Assembly: GCF_023156245.1 (NCBI RefSeq)
Contig: NZ_JAKZAH010000009.1
Coordinates: 50,859 to 114,858, forward strand
DNA from: Marinobacter bryozoorum
GTDB taxonomy: Bacteria; Pseudomonadota; Gammaproteobacteria; Pseudomonadales; Oleiphilaceae
Direction of reading: 5' to 3'
DNA length: 64,000 bases
Shown: piece after piece, positions 47,162 through 54,605 of the stretch
Layout of the letters: every line of letters begins with the position of its first letter
Numbering within the stretch: the stretch's first letter is position 1
Translations under genes and position numbers: made by a program
Notes under the pieces: model-generated
The model's database searches: none
What the model saw: the letters and a program-made list of their open reading frames with translations, nothing else
What the model was told of the DNA's origin: nothing

Positions 47162-47776
47162 ATGAAATTATTAAAAAATACAGTCATCACCCTCGCATTT
47201 TATTCTTTTTCTTCAGTCCTTCAGGCAAGCTACGTCCAGCTGGAAGATCGCAATTTTTCAGGGTATGTAACAGATATAAAAATAGCTGCTGACTGGTTGG
47301 ATTATTTTAAGGGCGTAGATATTCAAGCGGGCTCCAGGTTCGATGCAGACTTTGAACTCTATGACATCGGTGAAGGAGACGGTACCTTATCAAGCTTTAC
47401 AGAGTATACGTTCTATGGGAACAGCCGAAATTACACATTCTCTGTGCCGGCGGACCCGTTCGATTGGGGGCAAACCTACCTTGATGGGAACGGTACACTG
47501 ATTGTTTCTTATCACAATAATTTTTCCAGTGACGGTTTGGAAGCTACGTTCTTCGACTATTCCAGTGATTCCGGACACTTCGATCTTGAACTCAAGGATT
47601 ATGACAAGCCAGGTATTAATGGCCACGGCAACTTTGGTTGGGAGGGGGCTGACATCAGCTTCCTTGTTGAGCCCGTAGCACAAGTGAACGAACCTTCGGT
47701 TTTTGTGACACTAGGTCTAGGTCTCTTGCTGATCTCGATGAGGCTCAAGAGGGCAAAGTTGAGCGTGCAGGCCTGA
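47162..47776 (+). CDS. PEP-CTERM domain protein, exosortase substrate
   Basis: 204-residue secreted protein. Signal peptide about 1-22 (cleavage near L-Q-A-S). The body is rich in Asp, Gly, Ser and aromatics with no family I recognise. C-terminal sorting signal: motif N-E-P-S (176-179), hydrophobic segment 180-193, then a basic cluster R194-L-K-R-A-K. This is a PEP-CTERM signal with Asn in place of the usual Pro of V-P-E-P. Exosortase A would cut near it and attach the protein at the surface. No exosortase gene is in the window. Driven by a sigma-54 promoter. Confidence 0.82.
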   Translation: MKLLKNTVITLAFYSFSSVLQASYVQLEDRNFSGYVTDIKIAADWLDYFKGVDIQAGSRFDADFELYDIGEGDGTLSSFTEYTFYGNSRNYTFSVPADPFDWGQTYLDGNGTLIVSYHNNFSSDGLEATFFDYSSDSGHFDLELKDYDKPGINGHGNFGWEGADISFLVEPVAQVNEPSVFVTLGLGLLLISMRLKRAKLSVQA

Positions 47777-48397
47777 CGCTGAAGGTCAGCCTGTCGTCGC
47801 CGAGCGCCGCGCAAGAATGGCTTTACAAACACTGGGAAGGTGCCTGCGGCCGGCGTAGTCCTGCGGCATCGTCTTAAACGCAGTACGTGGGCCATAGTCG
47901 CCTCACAGGGCTGGCAGCGGCGGTCGATAGTAATATATCTGGTACGGCTCGGTTGCTTCTTCCTTGGCCAGGATGCGGGTCGCCGGTAGCATCGTACTGC
48001 CAATATGATAACGGTAGCGTTTCCCATCCCGAAAAATGCCGAGTATCCCGGTCTTGCGGCGAGTATCGCACCCCGCGCATACAACTGATTGAAGTGCTAC
48101 CTAATCAACTGGCCTGCCTGCCGGCAACGGGATCCGATGGTTTCGTCAAAGTAGGCATCGAGCAGACCTCCCTACTTTTTCCGGAGGGCTCTTTCGTAGA
48201 AGCATGAGAGTGCCGTTCAGATTTTGAGAAGAATTTGGTCTATTGCGGATCTTTAATCTGAAATAAGCCAAGTTGTTAGAATTATTGAACTTTTTGTTTT
48301 TGTGAGATCGCACTGGTAACTCGATAAATAACCAATGCTGGGCTAAGATAACGGTAGAGCACTATCCCGTACATCTTGGTGTTTGAGGACATAGATT
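47777..48397. other. Intergenic region with probable degraded coding sequence
   Basis: 621 bp. The part 47,780-48,180 is markedly more GC-rich than its surroundings. On the minus strand a frame around 48,070-47,920 reads R-D-G-K-R-Y-R-Y-H-I-G-S-T and other frames read L-L-D-A-Y-F-D-E-T-I-G and A-G-R-R-H-L-P-S-V-C-K-A-I-L, each protein-like but broken by stops. I infer remains of one or two genes, possibly of a mobile element; the family is not recognised. 48,190-48,397 is AT-rich and presumably holds the promoter of the next gene; no consensus box was found. Confidence 0.4.
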
Positions 48398-50305
48398 ATG
48401 TACTTGTTAATGTTGATAAAAAAGGTCGCAATATCCGGGCTCCTTTTTTTGTCTTTGACGTTGTTTCCGTTTCACGCGTCCGCGAGTGCCCCGTTTCTGG
48501 CCTTTTCAGATCTGAGGAACGGACCCAGTTCGGGGCTTGACGACGGTCAGGGAAGCGGCGTCATCGTCACACTCTGGGGGCAGGGCCTGGGGAATTCGCA
48601 GGGCGACAGCAACGTATATTTCCGCAGTTCGTCCGGAGATATTCTTGACGTTGCTCATGTGTATTATTGGAAAGCTGCTGATGGTCAGCTGCCGTCCGGG
48701 CCGGCGAATCTGTATGAATCCCACGGTATGCAGGAAATTGCCTTGTCCATTCCGGCAAGTGCGGATGGGGACGGGGAGCTTTTCGTGGAAGTTGATGGGC
48801 AGGAGAGTAACCGGCTGCCTTTCACCGTCCGCCAGGGTGGAATTTATCACGTGAAAGCAGGCGGCAAGGACGGGGCCAATGGGTCCTGGCAGGAGCCATT
48901 TGCAACCGCAGCATTTGCGGTAAACGCAGTTCCGGCGGGGAGTACAATCTACGTACATGGAGTGGACACGGGCAGCTTTAATTCGCCATCTGCGCGGGCG
49001 ATCTACTGGAATAATGGCGATGCGAGCAGCACGCAAGACGCTCAGTTCGCAGTGACTGCTTACCCTGGCTACCAACCTAAAGCTATCGCTCAGAGGGCTA
49101 TCGAGAGTTACCGGACCGAAGGTTGGGTGGTGTCCAAATACGATGTTTACGCATCGAATTATCTGTCAGTTGACTCTAACGGTCAGCCCGCTGGTGGCGT
49201 AATATCAAATGTCCCCCGAGCCACATACGGTATTCAAACATCGAGGAATGGCAGAGTCGTTGGTAATCGTATAGGAGACATTCCAGGCGGCTGTGCATCA
49301 CAAGCCCAGGGAGCTATCTTGGGCAACAAGGATTGGATTGGCAATAACAAGATATATGGTAATGAAATATATGATTATGGGTGTGAGGGGTCGAATAAGC
49401 TTCACCATACAACCTATTTATCCATCAGGGCCAACGATAATCCTATAGTTGAACCATGGGAGTGGGCCTATAATTACTTGCACGGAAATCACGCGAAGTT
49501 TGGGATACATAACTATGACGAAGGGACAGGGTGTGGTGATATTTCCGGTCCGTTGAGAATTCATCATAATGTGATCGTTGAGCAAGGCGGTGCGGGTATC
49601 AGCATTGGCTCTACATGTGGATGGTCCATGGATGTTTTCATCGAAGACAATGTTCTTATAGATGTTGGTCTTCCTGCAGGTTGGGACGGAGTGGATTCCT
49701 CGGACCTTACCGCAGCAGAAAGCGGAGGAATTGCGTTGAGAGATGGTGGTAACGGGCTCTATGGTGATTATATAATCCGAAACAACCTTGTTTATAACTG
49801 GGCAACGCCCGAGCAAAGCCGTGGCGGATTGGGTTGCTTATCCTTCAATGCGGATGGTGATAATATTGACGTTGTTTGGATGAATAATATCTGCTACAGC
49901 GACTACAGTTTTCCGTTTGTTGATTCTGGCTTCAGAGCTGAGAACAAGCTAGACAATGTTCAAGGTAGTAATAATATATGGTACTTGGCGACTGGTGGAA
50001 GCGATTACAGCGTTCCTGGTTGGGACAATTCGGCTGTCAAAGCTGATCCATTACTAACAATTTCGGGTTCTAAAGTAGAGGTGGCGTCTCAATCTCCGGT
50101 TTTTGGTAATGGCGTGTCTGCTCAAAACGTAAACGCGCCATCATCCATGATGACTCAATATCTAAGGACTTCTGATCAGTTCGTGGATCGAGATATATAT
50201 GGTCGCGTTCGTACTGGTTCTGGTACCGATATTGGTCCAGTCACGGAGTCCTTAGATAATGCAGTTGCAGCCCCCAACCCTCCAACGAGCATTCTTGTAG
50301 AGTGA
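48398..50305 (+). CDS. Secreted right-handed parallel beta-helix protein
   Basis: 635 residues. Signal peptide about 1-30 (ends near H-A-S-A-S-A). An N-terminal Ig-like/IPT-type region (about 35-145) leads into V-K-A-G-G-K-D-G-A-N-G-S-W-Q-E-P-F, the entry strand of pectate-lyase-like beta-helices, followed by repeated N-x-I/V-x-x-N coils (about 280-530: I-Y-G-N-E-I-Y-D, I-H-H-N-V-I-V, I-I-R-N-N-L-V-Y, W-M-N-N-I-C-Y). It may bind or cleave a polysaccharide; catalytic residues cannot be assigned. The end A-P-N-P-P-T-S-I-L-V-E looks like a linker into an FN3-type domain that is missing. Confidence 0.75.
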   Translation: MYLLMLIKKVAISGLLFLSLTLFPFHASASAPFLAFSDLRNGPSSGLDDGQGSGVIVTLWGQGLGNSQGDSNVYFRSSSGDILDVAHVYYWKAADGQLPSGPANLYESHGMQEIALSIPASADGDGELFVEVDGQESNRLPFTVRQGGIYHVKAGGKDGANGSWQEPFATAAFAVNAVPAGSTIYVHGVDTGSFNSPSARAIYWNNGDASSTQDAQFAVTAYPGYQPKAIAQRAIESYRTEGWVVSKYDVYASNYLSVDSNGQPAGGVISNVPRATYGIQTSRNGRVVGNRIGDIPGGCASQAQGAILGNKDWIGNNKIYGNEIYDYGCEGSNKLHHTTYLSIRANDNPIVEPWEWAYNYLHGNHAKFGIHNYDEGTGCGDISGPLRIHHNVIVEQGGAGISIGSTCGWSMDVFIEDNVLIDVGLPAGWDGVDSSDLTAAESGGIALRDGGNGLYGDYIIRNNLVYNWATPEQSRGGLGCLSFNADGDNIDVVWMNNICYSDYSFPFVDSGFRAENKLDNVQGSNNIWYLATGGSDYSVPGWDNSAVKADPLLTISGSKVEVASQSPVFGNGVSAQNVNAPSSMMTQYLRTSDQFVDRDIYGRVRTGSGTDIGPVTESLDNAVAAPNPPTSILVE

Positions 50306-50314
50306 TGTTGCCAC

Positions 50315-51256
50315 CTAGCTGCGTGCTTTCGGCCTTTTCATCTTTAGGAAGGGCGATAGCACGCGGCCAAAAAAATAGAATTGAGTAAAAAGCGCAGTTG
50401 GTATTAATTCCTTCGCTGTAGTGTTTTTTCCAAACTTAATTTGTGCAGTTGCAAGGGAGAGTATAGCCATTAGTGTTAGAGGTACTATGGCGAAAAACCT
50501 ATTATCAGCTGCTACAACTAAAAAAAAGGCAGAAGCCAGGAGTGTAAAGTTCGCCAATGAGGCTAATGCTGTTTTCGAGTGAATTAGCTTTGATATTGAT
50601 TGAAAATCTTCTTTGCCATGCCATGCCTCTCTTAAGATGAACTGAGCTATGGTTTTAGGAAAACCATGATGGAAGCCTTTTAGGTTTTTACATTTTCTTA
50701 CAACACCATTTTTATTTTTAGCTCTTCGGCAGAAATCATAATCTTCTCCGGTTCGCAAGTCTTCGTTAAATCCGTTTACTTTCTTGAACATCGTTGTTGT
50801 GGTGATCAGGTGGCCGGAATTTATATAATTGTCATTTGTGTTAACAAGTTTGGAGAACCAGTGTTTTTCGACCAATGATGAACTTTCGGGAACCAAGTAG
50901 CTGTTGCCAGTTATAATTAGGTCATCCTTTGGCCAAGATTTTATGTCTTCTTGGAGCTTGTAAATCCAGTTGGGTTCTAGTGAAATGTCTGCATCAAGGA
51001 AAACGAGTATGTCATAGCTTGCAGATCTCGCGCCAATATTTCGGAGTCCCCCAATTGTTGCTTCTTGATCTACTAATAATTTTGTATTGTGAGTTAGTGC
51101 TATATTTTGTGTTTTATCGTTAGATCCGTTATCGACCACTAATACTTCATAGATAAATTCACCCATGGTTTTCTGTATGGAGTTTAGTAAGCGAGGTAGA
51201 TTTTTCTCTTCATTTAGTGTGGGTATTATAAAAGATATATTGTCAAGATTTTCCAT
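50315..51256 (-). CDS. Glycosyltransferase family 2
   Basis: 313 residues. GT-A motifs F-I-I-P-T-L-N-E-E, V-V-D-N-G-S-N-D-K-T and F-L-D-A-D (metal), then G-E-D-Y-D-F-C-R-R, with two C-terminal membrane helices (about 235-290). Strongly AT-rich compared with the main operon. Convergent with the beta-helix gene (9-bp gap) and downstream of the acetyltransferase in a minus-strand group. Confidence 0.9.
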   Translation of the reverse strand: MENLDNISFIIPTLNEEKNLPRLLNSIQKTMGEFIYEVLVVDNGSNDKTQNIALTHNTKLLVDQEATIGGLRNIGARSASYDILVFLDADISLEPNWIYKLQEDIKSWPKDDLIITGNSYLVPESSSLVEKHWFSKLVNTNDNYINSGHLITTTTMFKKVNGFNEDLRTGEDYDFCRRAKNKNGVVRKCKNLKGFHHGFPKTIAQFILREAWHGKEDFQSISKLIHSKTALASLANFTLLASAFFLVVAADNRFFAIVPLTLMAILSLATAQIKFGKNTTAKELIPTALFTQFYFFGRVLSPFLKMKRPKARS

Positions 51257-51274
51257 TTTTGGTTGTCTCTGAAG

Positions 51275-51865
51275 TTAATTTGCTCGATACTTTATGATCC
51301 GTGCGGGATTACCGGCTGCGATGCATGAATCGGGGAGCGCTTTTGTAACTACCGAGCCGGCGGCAACAATACACTTTCGCCCCACGTCGGCCATTATGAT
51401 GCTGCCATTTCCTATCCAGCAATCATCCCCGATGCTGATTTTGATAAATTGACCTCCCTGACTCTGTATTGGCAGGTTGCTGTTATCGAAATAATGTTGC
51501 TTGTTACCGCTTAAAATATGAACGCCACTTCCGATGAGTGTATCTTTCAAGATGGAGCACATGCCTATGTTGCACTGGGGGCCTATATAAACACCTTCAT
51601 GGATAGTGGTGTTAGCATGGGATAGTAATGTCAGAAAGCCTACTGAAATATGATCAGAAGTATTGGTGCAGCAAAGCCGAAAAAAGGCGGCGCGGGAATA
51701 GATCCCGGGTTTGCCCGGGATCAGACTGAAAAACTGCGAAAAAGCAGCAAAACCATTGTCAGATCGATTTAATAAACCAAGTAGTTTATAGGTTATGAAT
51801 ATCGGATAGACAATAATCAGGAAGAACGTTTTTACTATTGTTTTAAGAACTGCACGATAGCTCAT
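51275..51865 (-). CDS. Hexapeptide-repeat (left-handed beta-helix) acetyltransferase
   Basis: 196 residues. A basic/hydrophobic N-terminus (1-35), then hexapeptide repeats (V-Y-I-G-P-Q-C-N-I-G, D-D-C-W-I-G-N-G-S-I-I, I-V-A-A-G-S-V-V) ending A-A-G-N-P-A-R-I-I-K. Catalytic His candidates are in G-N-K-Q-H-Y. Probably acetylates a sugar of the surface glycan. Start overlaps the end of the upstream lyase-like gene by four bases. Confidence 0.87.
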   Translation of the reverse strand: MSYRAVLKTIVKTFFLIIVYPIFITYKLLGLLNRSDNGFAAFSQFFSLIPGKPGIYSRAAFFRLCCTNTSDHISVGFLTLLSHANTTIHEGVYIGPQCNIGMCSILKDTLIGSGVHILSGNKQHYFDNSNLPIQSQGGQFIKISIGDDCWIGNGSIIMADVGRKCIVAAGSVVTKALPDSCIAAGNPARIIKYRAN

Positions 51866-54474
51866 CTTTGCCCCAGCCTCGCTTTTAGCCAGGCTTTCTC
51901 CCGTGCTAGACGAAACGATTTCACTCCAATCATTAGCCGTTGTGTGATCTGACGTACGACATCTTGCAGGGACAGCGTTAATTTTTGATCATAAAAGTCT
52001 GTTTTCGTGAGTCCCGTAGAGGCATCCGAAGGAAGTTGGGTGGTGCACTGATGAGGGCCGTAGTTCTGCATGAGGATGACCAAGATACGGGTATAGTGGC
52101 GCTGGGGGCTCTTTGAAAGTAATTCACACGTTTCTTGAAGCCATTCCGATGCTTTTTCCACGTAATACCTTTGAAGCCCGTGATCATCCGTATATTCTGC
52201 CGCCTGAAACAGAAGCATGGATTTACGGATATCTTGTGCGACCCATGTATCGTTTGCAAATTCAAGCTGTTCAGGGACTGCCAGAAAGGGGCGTTCATTT
52301 TCTGCAATCCAGTGGGTGTAATGCTGAAAACATTCCCTGGCATATTGGTAGTGCTCATCTCTTACGCTCAAAAGCTCCTTTAGCTTGAGGTAGCGTGCCA
52401 GACTCGCAAGCAGGATCAGGTAAGACCATCCGGTTTCAACATCTAACAAATCCCGTTTCTGGATATCATCACCAGGATTCATGGTATTTCGTATTACTGT
52501 TTCAAGCTGGAACAGCCAGTCCCTGGATGGTTCCAGTTGCCACGCATCCAGTAGTGCATTGATATAGTTACCTGTACCTCTGGTGAACGGGTATTGATGT
52601 GCGGTGGGTCGTCCACCACGAATCAGCGTTTTCAGTTTCGGGAGGTCACGTTTCTTGATTGCCAGCAGCTGCTCCAACAAACCGCCGTTCCCTTCGTGAA
52701 GGTTCCTCATCCAGTTCGAGAGTCCGAGGACCGCTCTGCGTGAGTCGACATTGCCGGTGAGCAGGTAGTGGTAAAGTAGCCCTGTTGTGTAGCAATGTTC
52801 AGCTCCCGGGCCCCCTCCCGTTTGGCCGGGCGTCGAACTGGTCCTGTTGTGCTGGCTGAATGTCCTATGCGTGCAGGTGTGCGCATTCAGATAATGATCC
52901 GTGTGCCAGAACAGTCCATGATTGTACTCGCTGCGATCCTCATCGGTATGGTAGATGTCGATGTCCACCACGTGTCTGGCGAGGTCGTCCATGAGGTTGA
53001 ACCAGCGCACGTCACCATTGGCAGCAAACTGTCTTGCAAATCCATAGATTGCGTCGTACTGGTTGTTGTAGTGGGAAACGAGGGGAGGCTCGCACTCTGG
53101 CTGGTATAAGGTTTCATGATCAGCGAAAAGGTCGCCGAAATTTCGCCAACCATACTCATCAATGGTTTCCCGCTTTTCAAAAAAATTCCCGGGTCCCTCA
53201 ACGCCCGCCTGGATCAGTGATTCCAGTGGTCCGATTGTGAGGTCTGCAGTGAACCAGGGAAAGGCCTTCGCCTGTTCAAACTGGCGGGCATCCAGAGTTG
53301 GAATCAGTGGCGCCCGTGTCCATTGAAGTGCCTGGTGATCGTCGCTGTAGTTCAGCCAAAGGGTTCGGGTTTTCCGCTCTCCCCCCTGAAGTTCGTGCAA
53401 GCCAGACGACTCCGGGGGAAGCAGGTTGATGGACAGTGCACCAGGGGTCACCTTGACCGACCCGGGGAAGTTCTCCCAGAACTGCCGGATACCCACCTGA
53501 ACAGGAGAGGGGCCAGTGATGCCTGCGATGGGCCTGGCTCGGTGGCCGTCAGTGATCAGCTGACCGTCCTCCGTAACCTGATAGCCGCGAAACCGGGTGA
53601 CAATATCCATCTGTGCGTCGAGGTGGTTCGGGCTGTTCCACTGTTCGCCGCCACTGGAGTCCTGGTAAAGGACAATTGCCTCACTTCCTGAGGAGGCCTG
53701 CTGTCTTTCGGTCCCTGCCTCTGGCTGTAACCAAGGGGTTCCGGATTCAGACGGTGTGATCGTGAGGCTCTGGCTGCGAATATGAATCGACCCGGGGTCG
53801 CCAAGGTCCCACAAGCCTCCACGATGCTGAGCGCGGCGTGTATTGTGCAGTACCATTGCTATTTCAATGGTCTCGCTTTCATTGAAACATGTTACCCGAC
53901 AGTGGAAATGGGCAAACGTCTGACTATCGGTAGTCACCCACTGACCTCGTGCTTCCAGGGTTATGGAAGCTATCCCGGTATCGGCCACGGACCAGGAGTG
54001 GGTCATAACGGCATGGCAGGGATGGCCGGCTTTGTCGGTAATAGCAGGAGTGTGGGAGGTCAGAACTCTGGCGGACGAGGCGTTTGTTGGTGATGCGGTC
54101 CAGGCCAGTTGGTCGTCATCAAATCGGAGTTGCAGCTTTCCGGTATCAATCGTCCAATGACTGCTGTCTTGCGACAATGTCAGGCTAGACGCTGGTAACA
54201 ATTCAGCGCCAGTACGGGTGACGAGTAACAGTTTGTCTGAACTCTCTGGTGTCAGGTCGATCAAGGTGGCAACACGAAGCCAGCGTATGCTCCCGTCTGG
54301 CCAATAGAGCGCCGGGCTGAAGTCGGCTGGAAGGCAGTCCCCGGTTGGCGACAGGAGAGCGAGCTCATCCGGTTTACGAACAGCGCCTTTCTGCAGTGGC
54401 ACCCCGACCGTGAGTGGCTCTCGTATCCTGGTGATGCCTCGCTGCCCTGCGAGGTGGATGGTGACGGCTTCCAT
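51862..54474 (-). CDS. Exo-rhamnogalacturonan-lyase-like (PcRGLX / PL26-type) family protein
   Basis: 870 residues. The N-terminal part has G-V-P-L-Q-K-G-A-V and Y-W-P-D-G-S-I-R-W-L, the opening beta-domain pattern of the PcRGLX/YetA group as I remember it; the second half (about 430-860) is helical with many Trp, Tyr, His (H-T-D-H-Y, H-C-Y-T-T-G-L-L), fitting an alpha/alpha toroid. No signal peptide or membrane segment is visible, so it is predicted cytoplasmic unless secreted unconventionally. It may act on precursor glycans or imported oligosaccharides. Family call is from motif memory, not search. Followed by a four-base overlap with an acetyltransferase gene. Confidence 0.6.
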   Translation of the reverse strand: MEAVTIHLAGQRGITRIREPLTVGVPLQKGAVRKPDELALLSPTGDCLPADFSPALYWPDGSIRWLRVATLIDLTPESSDKLLLVTRTGAELLPASSLTLSQDSSHWTIDTGKLQLRFDDDQLAWTASPTNASSARVLTSHTPAITDKAGHPCHAVMTHSWSVADTGIASITLEARGQWVTTDSQTFAHFHCRVTCFNESETIEIAMVLHNTRRAQHRGGLWDLGDPGSIHIRSQSLTITPSESGTPWLQPEAGTERQQASSGSEAIVLYQDSSGGEQWNSPNHLDAQMDIVTRFRGYQVTEDGQLITDGHRARPIAGITGPSPVQVGIRQFWENFPGSVKVTPGALSINLLPPESSGLHELQGGERKTRTLWLNYSDDHQALQWTRAPLIPTLDARQFEQAKAFPWFTADLTIGPLESLIQAGVEGPGNFFEKRETIDEYGWRNFGDLFADHETLYQPECEPPLVSHYNNQYDAIYGFARQFAANGDVRWFNLMDDLARHVVDIDIYHTDEDRSEYNHGLFWHTDHYLNAHTCTHRTFSQHNRTSSTPGQTGGGPGAEHCYTTGLLYHYLLTGNVDSRRAVLGLSNWMRNLHEGNGGLLEQLLAIKKRDLPKLKTLIRGGRPTAHQYPFTRGTGNYINALLDAWQLEPSRDWLFQLETVIRNTMNPGDDIQKRDLLDVETGWSYLILLASLARYLKLKELLSVRDEHYQYARECFQHYTHWIAENERPFLAVPEQLEFANDTWVAQDIRKSMLLFQAAEYTDDHGLQRYYVEKASEWLQETCELLSKSPQRHYTRILVILMQNYGPHQCTTQLPSDASTGLTKTDFYDQKLTLSLQDVVRQITQRLMIGVKSFRLAREKAWLKARLGQR

Positions 54475-54572
54475 ATTTTCCCAACCTACTGCGTTTATCC
54501 CTCAGAGCAAAAGGATAAAGGTTCTGGCGGGTCACGTGAAGTTTTGTTGGTTCCGGTAATTGAAGAAACTGC

Positions 54573-54598
54573 GCACAACAGCCCGAGGGCTGCTGTGC
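54573..54598 (-). terminator. Strong hairpin between the lipoprotein and lyase-like genes
   Basis: Arms GCACAACAGCCC (54573-54584) and GGGCTGCTGTGC (54587-54598) pair over 12 bases with one G-T pair. On the minus strand it is followed by GCAGTTTCTTC, a weak T tract. It begins 8 bases past the lipoprotein stop codon and 99 bases before the lyase-like gene, so it likely terminates or attenuates. Confidence 0.65.
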
Positions 54599-54605
54599 AC
54601 TGGTG

